In this document: piece after piece, positions 56,096 to 64,000 of the stretch
Position numbering within the stretch: the stretch's first letter is position 1
How the letters are laid out: each line of letters starts with the position of its first letter
Assembly: GCF_000422825.1 (NCBI RefSeq)
Contig: NZ_AUGU01000014.1
Location: forward strand, 486,842-550,841
Origin: Nocardioides insulae DSM 17944
GTDB taxonomy: Bacteria; Actinomycetota; Actinomycetes; Propionibacteriales; Nocardioidaceae
Direction: 5' to 3'
Length of the DNA: 64,000 bases
Made by a program: the position numbers and the translations under genes
The notes under the pieces: generated by a model
What the model was told of the DNA's origin: nothing
The model's input: only the letters and a program-made list of their open reading frames with translations
Database searches by the model: none

Positions 56096-56860
56096 TCAGC
56101 GCAGGGAGTAGGTCGCCATCGAGACGCTCACGTAGTGAGCGATGAAGGCCAGCACGGTGAAGCTGTGGAACACCTCGTGGAAGCCGAACCAGCGCGGCCA
56201 CGGGTTGGGCCGCTTGACGCCGTACACCACCCCGCCGACGGTGTAGAGCGCCCCGCCCACGCAGATCAGGACGAACACGGCGATGCCCAGCCCGACGCCG
56301 AGCGCGACCGCGCCCTCGAAGAACGCCGGGATGAAGAAGACCGCTGCCCACCCCAGGGCGATGTAGATGGGCACGTAGAGCCAGCGCGGCGCCTCGGTCC
56401 AGAAGATCCGGAACAGCATGCCGAGGATCGCACCGCCCCAGGCGACCGAGAGCATCACCGTCTGGGCGACCCCGTCGAGCAGCATCAGACTGAACGGCGT
56501 GTAGGAGCCGGCGATCAGCAAGAAGATGTTCGCGTGGTCCCACCGGCGCAGCCAGGTGAGCATCCGGGGTGACCACCTGCCGCGGTGGAACAGGGCGGAC
56601 ACGCTGAACAGCAGCAGGGCGCTGACCGTGAACACGATCGCCCCCACCCGCGGAGCACCCGAGGGCGCGAGCGCGATCAGGACGATGCCGGCCGCGAACA
56701 CCGCGGGCGCGGTGGCGAGGTGCAGCCAGCCGCGCAGCTTCGGCTTCACCTCCGCGACCTTGTCGGCCACCCGGTCGTGGACCGAGTCCGACCATTCGTG
56801 CAGAGAACCAGAGAGCAGGTCCATGCGCTGGCGCAGTGACTCGTTCCTCGGCTCCGTCAT
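56096..56860 (-). CDS. Hemolysin III / YqfA (PAQR-like) membrane protein
   Basis: Membrane protein of 254 residues with seven helices. Family residues include the metal-type His and Asp sites SVSALFHRGRW, WDHANIFLLIAGSYTPFSL and GFHEVFHSFTVLAF (His triad). A cytoplasmic helical N-terminus of about 45 residues precedes the helices. ATG at 56860. Corresponds to Rv1085c in mycobacteria. Convergent with the DUF1353 gene, divergent from uppS. Confidence 0.93.
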   Translation of the reverse strand: MTEPRNESLRQRMDLLSGSLHEWSDSVHDRVADKVAEVKPKLRGWLHLATAPAVFAAGIVLIALAPSGAPRVGAIVFTVSALLLFSVSALFHRGRWSPRMLTWLRRWDHANIFLLIAGSYTPFSLMLLDGVAQTVMLSVAWGGAILGMLFRIFWTEAPRWLYVPIYIALGWAAVFFIPAFFEGAVALGVGLGIAVFVLICVGGALYTVGGVVYGVKRPNPWPRWFGFHEVFHSFTVLAFIAHYVSVSMATYSLR

Positions 56861-56943
56861 GGCAGCACTGTAGCGACGCCCACCAACCCGCCGGGGTCTC
56901 GCGTCGATCGGACCGGAACCCGCGCGGGCCCTATTCTGGGGAC

Positions 56944-57720
56944 GTGGTCGACTGGAAGCGTGGCGTGCGCAAGGTGCTCTACCCGGCGTACGAGGCACGG
57001 ATGGTGCGGCGGCTGGAGCGCGACAAGCTGCCCAAGCACGTGGGCGTGATGCTGGACGGCAACCGCCGCTGGGCGAAGGCCGTCGGCCGGGACACCGCGC
57101 ACGGCCACCGGGCCGGCGCCGCCAACATCGAGCCGCTGCTGACCTGGTGCGACGAGATCGGCATCGAGGTGGTCACCTTGTGGCTGCTCTCCACCGACAA
57201 TCTCAACCGGCCCGCCCGTGAACTCGAGCCCCTGCTGGAGATCATCGAGGAAGCCGTCGACTCCCTCGCCGACCAGCAGCGGTGGCGGCTGCACCCGGTG
57301 GGTGCGGTCGACCTGCTCCCCACCTCCACCGTCGCCCGTCTCAAGGAGGCCGAGGAGGCCACCCGCGACGTCGACGGGATGCTGGTCAACATTGCGGTCG
57401 GGTACGGCGGGCGCCGGGAGATCGCGGACGCCGTCCGTTCCCTGTTGCTCGAGCAGTCCGACCGTGGCGCCTCCCTGGAGGAGGTGGCCCGCTCCCTCGA
57501 CGTCGACGACATCAACGCCCACCTCTACACCCGTGGACAGCCCGACCCCGACCTGGTGATCCGTACCTCGGGCGAACAGCGTCTCGGGGGATTCCTGCTG
57601 TGGCAGAGCGCGAAGTCGGAGTTCTACTTCTGTGAGGCCTACTGGCCCGACTTCCGCCGGGTCGACTTCCTGCGGGCGCTGCGCGCCTACGCCCAGCGCG
57701 AGCGTCGCTTCGGCAACTGA
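56944..57720 (+). CDS. uppS: Isoprenyl transferase (cis-prenyltransferase)
   Basis: Makes a short or long Z-polyprenyl diphosphate for cell-wall carrier lipid. Protein of 258 residues with VGVMLDGNRRWAKAVG (catalytic Asp38 region), ATEVG-like NIAVGYGGRREI and the C-terminal RTSGEQRLGGFLLWQSAKS and EFYFCEAYWPDF. The GTG at 56944 is preferred over a longer upstream frame that crosses the divergent promoter region. Counterpart of Rv1086 (Z,E-farnesyl diphosphate synthase), so chain length is not certain. A 22-bp repeat cluster begins at its stop. Confidence 0.93.
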   Translation: MVDWKRGVRKVLYPAYEARMVRRLERDKLPKHVGVMLDGNRRWAKAVGRDTAHGHRAGAANIEPLLTWCDEIGIEVVTLWLLSTDNLNRPARELEPLLEIIEEAVDSLADQQRWRLHPVGAVDLLPTSTVARLKEAEEATRDVDGMLVNIAVGYGGRREIADAVRSLLLEQSDRGASLEEVARSLDVDDINAHLYTRGQPDPDLVIRTSGEQRLGGFLLWQSAKSEFYFCEAYWPDFRRVDFLRALRAYAQRERRFGN

Positions 57721-57780
57721 CCCGTCGAGTCGTGCCTCCCGGCACGTCGAGTCGGGCGTTCTGGCACGTCGAGGCGGGCC
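57719..57780 (+). repeat. Three further copies of the 22-bp repeat
   Basis: The core CGTCGAG recurs at 57723, 57745 and 57767, each 22 bases apart, with GGCACGTCGAG complete at 57741 and 57763. It shares the core of the array after cbs and again sits right behind a stop codon. CGTGCC-TCCC-GGCACG (57731-57746) can form a small hairpin. Confidence 0.85.
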
Positions 57781-58096
57781 GCGGAGCGGGGCCGACGCAG
57801 GCGAGCGCCATCGGGTGCGTGACGTGCTGCTAACACACTGTTCATCTCCCGGTGTCCTCGGTACCGGGCGTGTCGCCCGAGCCGGTCGCCGGGGCGGCGT
57901 AGCGTCGTGAACATCGGCGAGTGGGGAAGCTCGCTGTATCGGGAGGCCCGTTCGTGAACCCACACGATCTTGACGCTCGGTCGGCCGTGTACGGCCGAGC
58001 CGATCCAGGCCGGCACTCCGGCCTTCGGGCTCCTTCCCGGTCCACGGTGCATGATCTGAGGACCGGGCGAGGAGTGCCCGTGCGGTCCCGCTAGGG
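57781..58096. other. Long phoH leader without a gene
   Basis: About 315 bases with no supported frame. It contains the hairpin TCGGCCG-TGTA-CGGCCGA at 57981-57998 and no recognisable riboswitch. It probably holds the phoH promoter. Confidence 0.5.
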
Positions 58097-59476
58097 GTGA
58101 ACCAGGTGCCGACCCAGGACACGAACGCCAGCGCCACCACCGCCGGGAGTTCCACGGGGCCCGCCACAACCAGGGAGACGGCCGTCCGCACCTATGTGCT
58201 GGACACCAGCGTCCTGCTCGCCGATCCGGGTGCGATGCGCCGGTTCGCCGAACACGAGGTCGTACTCCCGGTCGTGGTGATCACCGAACTGGAGGGCAAG
58301 CGACACCATCCGGAGTTGGGGTTCTTCGCGCGGACCGCGCTACGAACCCTCGACGATCTGCGGGTGGAGAACGGCCGACTCGACCAGCCGGTGCCGATCG
58401 GGGAGGAGGGCGGCTCCCTGCGGGTCGAGCTCAACCACACCGACACCGCAGCCCTGCCCTCCGGCTTCCGGCTGGGCGACAACGACACGCGGATCCTCGC
58501 GGTCGCCAAGAACCTCGCCCAGGAGGGCCACGAGGTCGTTCTGGTCTCCAAGGATCTGCCACTGCGGATCAAGGCCTCTGCCGTCGGACTCGAGGCCGAG
58601 GAGTACCGCGCGGAGGGCATCTCCGAATCCGAGAGCGGCTACACCGGGATGACCGAGCTCGACCTGCCTGCCGACCAGGTCGACGAGTTGTACGAGGACG
58701 GCGTGCTCGACGCCGAGGAGGCCCGCCAGCTGCCCTGCCACACCGGTCTGGTCATCCTCTCCGATCGAGGTACGGCGCTGGGCCGGGTCGGTCCGGACAA
58801 GCAGGTCCACCTCGTGCGGGGCGACCGGGAGGCGTTCGGCATCCACGGGCGTTCGGCCGAGCAGCGGATCGCGCTGGAGATGCTCCTCGACCCCGAGGTG
58901 GGCATCGTCTCCCTCGGCGGTCGGGCCGGCACCGGCAAGTCCGCGATGGCGCTGTGCGCCGGGCTCGAGGCGGTGCTGGAGCGGCGCCAGCACAAGAAGG
59001 TGGTCGTCTTCCGGCCGTTGTTCGCGGTGGGCGGCCAGGAGCTCGGCTACCTGCCGGGCACCGAGTCGGAGAAGATGAGCCCCTGGGGTCAGGCCGTCTA
59101 CGACACCCTGGGTGCGATCACCTCGCAGCAGGTCATCGACGAGATCATCGATCGCGGGATGCTCGAGGTGCTGCCGCTGACCCACATCCGCGGCCGTTCC
59201 CTGCATGACTCGTTCGTCATCGTCGACGAGGCCCAGTCGCTGGAGCGCAACGTCCTGCTCACCGTGCTCTCCCGGATCGGCGCCAACTCCAAGGTCGTGC
59301 TCACCCATGACGTCGCCCAGCGCGACAACCTCCGGGTCGGACGGCACGACGGCGTCGTCGCGGTGGTCGAGAAGCTCAAGGGACACCCGTTGTTCGCGCA
59401 CGTCACGCTCACCCGCTCGGAGCGCTCGCCGGTGGCCGCGCTGGTCACAGAACTGTTGGAGCACGTCACCCTCTGA
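58097..59476 (+). CDS. phoH: PIN-PhoH (PhoH2) protein
   Basis: RNase-helicase type protein of 459 residues, counterpart of Rv1095. N-terminal PIN domain (about 28-165) with acidic residues in [27 protein letters not shown] and [10 protein letters not shown]-terminal PhoH ATPase (about 250-455) with Walker [13 protein letters not shown] (Lys near 281), Walker [11 protein letters not shown] and [14 protein letters not shown] start 58097; a 20-residue Thr/Ser/Ala-rich leader precedes the PIN domain. PhoH2 is known to unwind and cleave RNA in mycobacteria. Confidence 0.95.
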   Translation: MNQVPTQDTNASATTAGSSTGPATTRETAVRTYVLDTSVLLADPGAMRRFAEHEVVLPVVVITELEGKRHHPELGFFARTALRTLDDLRVENGRLDQPVPIGEEGGSLRVELNHTDTAALPSGFRLGDNDTRILAVAKNLAQEGHEVVLVSKDLPLRIKASAVGLEAEEYRAEGISESESGYTGMTELDLPADQVDELYEDGVLDAEEARQLPCHTGLVILSDRGTALGRVGPDKQVHLVRGDREAFGIHGRSAEQRIALEMLLDPEVGIVSLGGRAGTGKSAMALCAGLEAVLERRQHKKVVVFRPLFAVGGQELGYLPGTESEKMSPWGQAVYDTLGAITSQQVIDEIIDRGMLEVLPLTHIRGRSLHDSFVIVDEAQSLERNVLLTVLSRIGANSKVVLTHDVAQRDNLRVGRHDGVVAVVEKLKGHPLFAHVTLTRSERSPVAALVTELLEHVTL

Positions 59477-59498
59477 CATCGTACCGCCGGGCTCCCAC

Positions 59499-59538
59499 GT
59501 GCCCCGGACAGCCCCATCGACGGGGCCGTCCGGGGCAC
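59499..59538 (+). terminator. Hairpin terminator after phoH
   Basis: Arms GTGCCCCGGAC and GTCCGGGGCAC with inner CCCC/GGGG pairing, 22 bases after the phoH stop. Confidence 0.8.
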
Positions 59539-59685
59539 AGCTGTGACCGACCCGATGTGGACCCGGGGTTTGCCTGGCCCTACCGCATCGGGCATGGTGG
59601 CACGAGCTTTCCGGCCAGCGTCTCGCACTTCCCCTCGAGACCACCCCCCGCGAAGTACCCCGAGACACCGACCGAAGAGATCCCC

Positions 59686-60417
59686 TTGTCCAAGCACGCC
59701 GACTACGTGCCCAAGCACCGCCAGCCCGTCGACAACCCCCTCACCGCAGCCCCACGCAAGGCGCTGCGCAAGGCGCTCATCCTGTCCTCGACCGCAGTCG
59801 CGGTCACGGGCGTCACGGTGGGCGGCGGGGTCGCCCTGAGCCAGACCGGTCAGGACACCACCCAGGTCGCTGCCGCGCTGCCCGCCGCCGCACCAGCGGG
59901 GTCCACCTCCGATGAGACGTCCGAGGCCACGGCCGACGGCGGTGCCGAGCGGGCCGCGCTCGACCCCGAACTGGCCGAGGAGCTCCAGGAGCGGTCCGAG
60001 ACCGAGGTCTCCCGCTCCCAGGACCGGCGCAAGGCCGTCGACTCCACCAAGGCCCGGGCATTGTCCGTCCTGGACGCAGACGCCAGCGCGGTGACCGAGC
60101 GCGAGGACCTCAGCACCGGCGACCCGCGTGACATCGCCAGCGCGATGCTCTCCGACTTCGGCTGGAGCGGCGACCAGTTCGGCTGCCTCGATTCCCTGTG
60201 GACCCGCGAGAGCGGCTGGAGCACCTCGGCGGACAACCCCAGCTCCAGCGCGTACGGCATCCCGCAGGCGCTGCCGGGCTCCAAGATGGCCTCCGCCGGC
60301 TCCGACTGGGCGACCAACCCGGCCACCCAGATCAAGTGGGGTCTGGGCTACATCCAGGACCGCTACGGCTCGCCCTGCGGTGCCTGGTCCCACTCCGAGT
60401 CCAACGGTTGGTACTGA
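59686..60417 (+). CDS. Secreted lytic-transglycosylase/resuscitation-type lysozyme-fold protein
   Basis: Exported protein of 243 residues. A basic N-terminus (SKHADYVPKHRQPV) leads to a hydrophobic segment (ALILSSTAVAVTGVTVGGG, about 30-48) and an Ala/Glu-rich linker. The C-terminal domain has QFGCLDSLWTRESGWSTSAD (catalytic Glu), SSAYGIPQALPGSKMA and IKWGLGYIQDRYG, typical of SLT-type lysozyme-fold enzymes in actinobacteria. The likely start is TTG 59686, with GAAGAGA upstream; a GTG at 59557 is the alternative. Cell-wall turnover enzyme. Confidence 0.88.
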   Translation: MSKHADYVPKHRQPVDNPLTAAPRKALRKALILSSTAVAVTGVTVGGGVALSQTGQDTTQVAAALPAAAPAGSTSDETSEATADGGAERAALDPELAEELQERSETEVSRSQDRRKAVDSTKARALSVLDADASAVTEREDLSTGDPRDIASAMLSDFGWSGDQFGCLDSLWTRESGWSTSADNPSSSAYGIPQALPGSKMASAGSDWATNPATQIKWGLGYIQDRYGSPCGAWSHSESNGWY

Positions 60418-60430
60418 CCCTCCTCTCCAT

Positions 60431-60448
60431 CGAGGCCGGCTGGCCTCG
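60431..60448. terminator. Hairpin between convergent genes
   Basis: CGAGGCC-GGCT-GGCCTCG between the lysozyme-like gene and the minus-strand fumC gene. Confidence 0.6.
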
Positions 60449-60475
60449 CCCTGCCCGCCCGGGCCGGGAAGGCCC

Positions 60476-61864
60476 TCAGGGATGCGTCATCGACTCCACG
60501 TCGAGGGCCTCGTCCAGCTGGGCCTCGGTGATCTCCCCTCGATCCACGTAGCCGAGCCGCAGCACGGTCTCCCGGATGGTGGCGCCGTCGGCGAGCGCCT
60601 GCTTGGCGACCTTGGCGGCGCTCTCATAGCCGATGTGCTTGTTGAGCGGCGTCACCACGGACGGCGACGACTCGGCGTACGCGCGCATCCGGTCGGTGTC
60701 GGCGGTGATCCCGTCGACGCAGCGCTCGGCGAGCACACGCATGGAGGCGGAGAGCAGGCGCACCGACTCCAGCAGGTTGCGCGCCATCACCGGCATGGCG
60801 ACGTTGAGCTCGAAGGAGCCGGACGCACCGGCCGCGGTCACCGCGGCATCGTTGCCGATCACCTGGAAACACACCATCAGGGTCGCCTCGGGCAGCACCG
60901 GATTCACCTTGCCCGGCATGATCGAGGAACCCGGCTGCAGATCGGGCAGGTGGATCTCGGCCAGGCCCGTGGTCGGCCCCGAGGCCATCCAACGCAGGTC
61001 GTTGTTGATCTTGATCAGCCCCACGGCAAGGGTCCGGAGCACCCCCGAGAGCTCCACCAGCGAATCCCGGGTCCCCTGCGCCTCGAAGTGGTTGCGCGCC
61101 TCGGTGAACGGCTGCCCGGTCGACTCGGCGATCTCCGCGATCACCTGGTCGGGGAAGCCGGCCGGGGTATTGATCCCGGTGCCGACCGCGGTGCCGCCCA
61201 ACGGCAGCTCGCGCACCCTGGGGAGCACGGCGTCCAGTCGCTCGGCGGCGTAGCGCACGGTCGCGGCGTACCCGCCGAACTCCTGCCCCAGCATCACCGG
61301 AGTGGCATCCATGAGATGGGTGCGACCGGACTTCACCAGCCCGCCGAACTCCTCAGCCTTCCGCTCCAGCGAGGAGGCGAGCACATCGAGGGCCGGCAGG
61401 AGCTGCTCGGTCACCGCGACCGAGCACGCCACGTGGACGGCGGTGGGGAAGGTGTCGTTGGAGGACTGGCTGGCGTTGACGTGATCGTTGGGGTGGACCT
61501 CGACGCCGGCGCGGGCGGCCAGCCCGGCGATGACCTCGTTGGCGTTCATGTTGGAGGAGGTGCCGGACCCGGTCTGGAAGACATCGATCGGGAACTCCGC
61601 GTCGTACTCGCCCGCAGCGACCTGCCGGGCGGCGTCCACGATCCCGCGTGCCTGAGCGGCACCGATCACGCCGAGACGTCCGTTGACCGCTGCCGCAGCG
61701 GCCTTCACCCGACCGATGGCGTGGATCAGTGCCGGCTCGATCGGCGTACCGCTGATGGGGAAGTTCTCGACCGCCCGCTGGGTCTGTGCCCGCCACAGGG
61801 CCTCGCGGGGCACGCGGACGTCCCCCATGCTGTCGTGCTCGATCCGGAAGTCGTCGTCGCTCAT
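60476..61864 (-). CDS. fumC: Class II fumarate hydratase
   Basis: TCA-cycle enzyme of 462 residues hydrating fumarate to malate; iron-independent tetramer. Motifs: [41 protein letters not shown] and the superfamily signature [12 protein letters not shown] at about 312-322, with the catalytic Ser. ATG at 61864. Counterpart of Rv1098c. Divergent from tyrS. Confidence 0.97.
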   Translation of the reverse strand: MSDDDFRIEHDSMGDVRVPREALWRAQTQRAVENFPISGTPIEPALIHAIGRVKAAAAAVNGRLGVIGAAQARGIVDAARQVAAGEYDAEFPIDVFQTGSGTSSNMNANEVIAGLAARAGVEVHPNDHVNASQSSNDTFPTAVHVACSVAVTEQLLPALDVLASSLERKAEEFGGLVKSGRTHLMDATPVMLGQEFGGYAATVRYAAERLDAVLPRVRELPLGGTAVGTGINTPAGFPDQVIAEIAESTGQPFTEARNHFEAQGTRDSLVELSGVLRTLAVGLIKINNDLRWMASGPTTGLAEIHLPDLQPGSSIMPGKVNPVLPEATLMVCFQVIGNDAAVTAAGASGSFELNVAMPVMARNLLESVRLLSASMRVLAERCVDGITADTDRMRAYAESSPSVVTPLNKHIGYESAAKVAKQALADGATIRETVLRLGYVDRGEITEAQLDEALDVESMTHP

Positions 61865-62024
61865 ACCCCGACGCTAACGCCGACCCCTGACACCCGGCAG
61901 CGCCTCACGATGCAAAAGGAATCGGTGCTGGTACGGCCGATGCGGCACCCTTGTCCCGATGGGGTGTCCGCGCCCGGCCCCATCTGCATCACTCCAGTGG
62001 CGCCGTACCGACGGAAGGCATCTC

Positions 62025-63296
<1,272 letters not shown>

Positions 63297-63954
63297 AGCA
63301 CCGTCCCCACAAAGGCAGCGAGGGGTGGCCCGGATCACGCCGAACCGATTTGGCTTCGGGCGGCGGAACCCGTAATGTTCTCCGGGTCGCCCTGAGCAGG
63401 GCGGACAGTCTGACTCCGGTCGGACGGTCCGCAGCACAGGGGAGACCATCTCCTCGGCACACAGGCAATGTGAGGTCCGGGCCCGAATTCGGGTCTTCCT
63501 TTCTGTGCCTTGAATGCCAAGGGGATGTGGCTCAGGACAAACCGCCTCGAATTGGAAGTTCGAAAGCGATCGGCTAAGCTTTAACCAAGCTGAGGAAAAG
63601 CTTTCCGGATCTGATTCGAGAACTTTTTTCCAAAAGGCCAAAGCGAAGTTCCGCGGAATTGACAGGCGGTACGGAGCTGATAAAGTAGGGCTCACGCCGA
63701 GGGCGAGGGAAGCCGTGAGGGTTTCGCCGAGTTTCGGGTGTGGTTGATCTTTGAGAACTCAACAGTGTGTCAAATAGTCGACGAATTAGTTTGTTATGCC
63801 CCGTCAACTATGGCTGACTTTGGTTGGTTGTGGTTGGTGGATTTCTTTGACAATGATTCTGGCTGATCAGACTTTGGTTTGATCTTTTTTGTCAGTGTCT
63901 CTTTGTCAGGCATCTCTTTTTCTCGCTGGCCTTTTGGTTGGTGGGTGTTGTTTT
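63297..63954 (+). promoter_or_regulatory. rRNA operon promoter and leader region
   Basis: About 660 bases, partly AT rich, without genes. Three promoter-like pairs are visible: TTGGCT (63350) with TAATGT (63373), 17 bases apart; TTGGAA (63552) with TAAGCT (63575), 17 apart; and TTGACA (63659) with TAAAGT (63681), 16 apart, the strongest. A TTTGAGAACTCAACAGTGTG leader element (63750-63769) is the conserved rrn leader signal, probably involved in antitermination. The last 150 bases are T/G rich. Confidence 0.8.
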
Positions 63955-64000
63955 TCAACGGAGAGTTTGATCCTGGCTCAGGACGAACGCTGGCGGCGTG
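63955..64000 (+). rRNA. rrs: 16S ribosomal RNA, first bases only
   Basis: The conserved 5' end AGAGTTTGATCCTGGCTCAG begins at 63962, followed by GACGAACGCTGGCGGCGTG, an actinobacterial 16S start. The mature 5' end is placed about seven bases upstream by analogy with E. coli. The gene runs past the window. Confidence 0.97.

Noticed and set aside
57781..58096. Possible cyclic di-AMP (ydaO) riboswitch before phoH
   Set aside because: Conserved ydaO core elements could not be found.

Overview
The window comes from a high-GC Gram-positive chromosome, most probably an actinobacterium of the Nocardioidaceae type. The evidence is strong G/C bias at third codon positions, many GTG starts and 4-base ATGA/GTGA gene overlaps, a mycothiol S-conjugate amidase gene, an IdeR/DtxR-type iron box, and a gene order that recalls the Mycobacterium tuberculosis Rv1023-Rv1098 interval (eno, FtsB-like, DUF501, ppx, then cbs, metB, greA, DUF4307, mca, DUF255, hemolysin III, cis-prenyltransferase, PhoH, fumarase). 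The genus is inferred from style and synteny only.

Layout. 1-3304: the 3' end of eno, then an overlapping ftsB-like/DUF501/ppx run and a tRNA with a UAA anticodon. 3.5-7 kb: a BI-1/YccA membrane protein, an SGNH hydrolase and cystathionine beta-synthase, followed by an array of 22-bp tandem repeats (about 7.0-7.33 kb). 7.5-14.4 kb: a universal stress protein and the cytochrome bd genes cydA, cydB and a fused cydDC. 14.6-18.3 kb: an osmoprotectant ABC transporter (opuC type). 18.3-25.2 kb: a YchJ-like protein, a MoxR-type AAA ATPase with its VWA partner, a TauE/SafE transporter, a YigZ protein and a tandem GNAT protein. 25.3-29.3 kb: a ferric-siderophore ABC transporter, with an iron box between the divergent transporter and binding-protein genes. 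29.4-38 kb: an ABC1 kinase, msrA, metB, an AI-2E family permease, ilvA, greA, DUF4307, mca and a small membrane protein.

38.1-53.1 kb is the accessory part, lying between genes that are neighbours in mycobacteria. It holds a methyltransferase, a DUF475 protein, a nitronate monooxygenase divergent from a PadR regulator, a phosphotriesterase-like lactonase with an acyl-CoA ligase, a CitE-like lyase, a cobalamin riboswitch with btuFCD, a PAP2 protein, a DoxX protein, a foreign-looking TetR-glycosyltransferase pair, and a decayed DUF6361-like gene that is visible only when in-frame stops are read through.

53.2-64 kb returns to conserved housekeeping genes: a DUF255 thioredoxin-fold protein, a DUF1353 membrane protein, hemolysin III, uppS (followed by more copies of the 22-bp repeat), a PIN-PhoH protein, a secreted lysozyme-like protein, fumC and tyrS. 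It ends with an AT-rich rRNA leader carrying several promoter-like boxes and the first bases of a 16S rRNA gene.

The most unusual signals are the dispersed 22-bp repeat family, the class I tRNA with a UAA anticodon, the DUF6361 relic beside the TetR-glycosyltransferase cassette, and the PadR/lactonase/CoA-ligase cluster. No computations or database searches were run; family names come from motif recognition.
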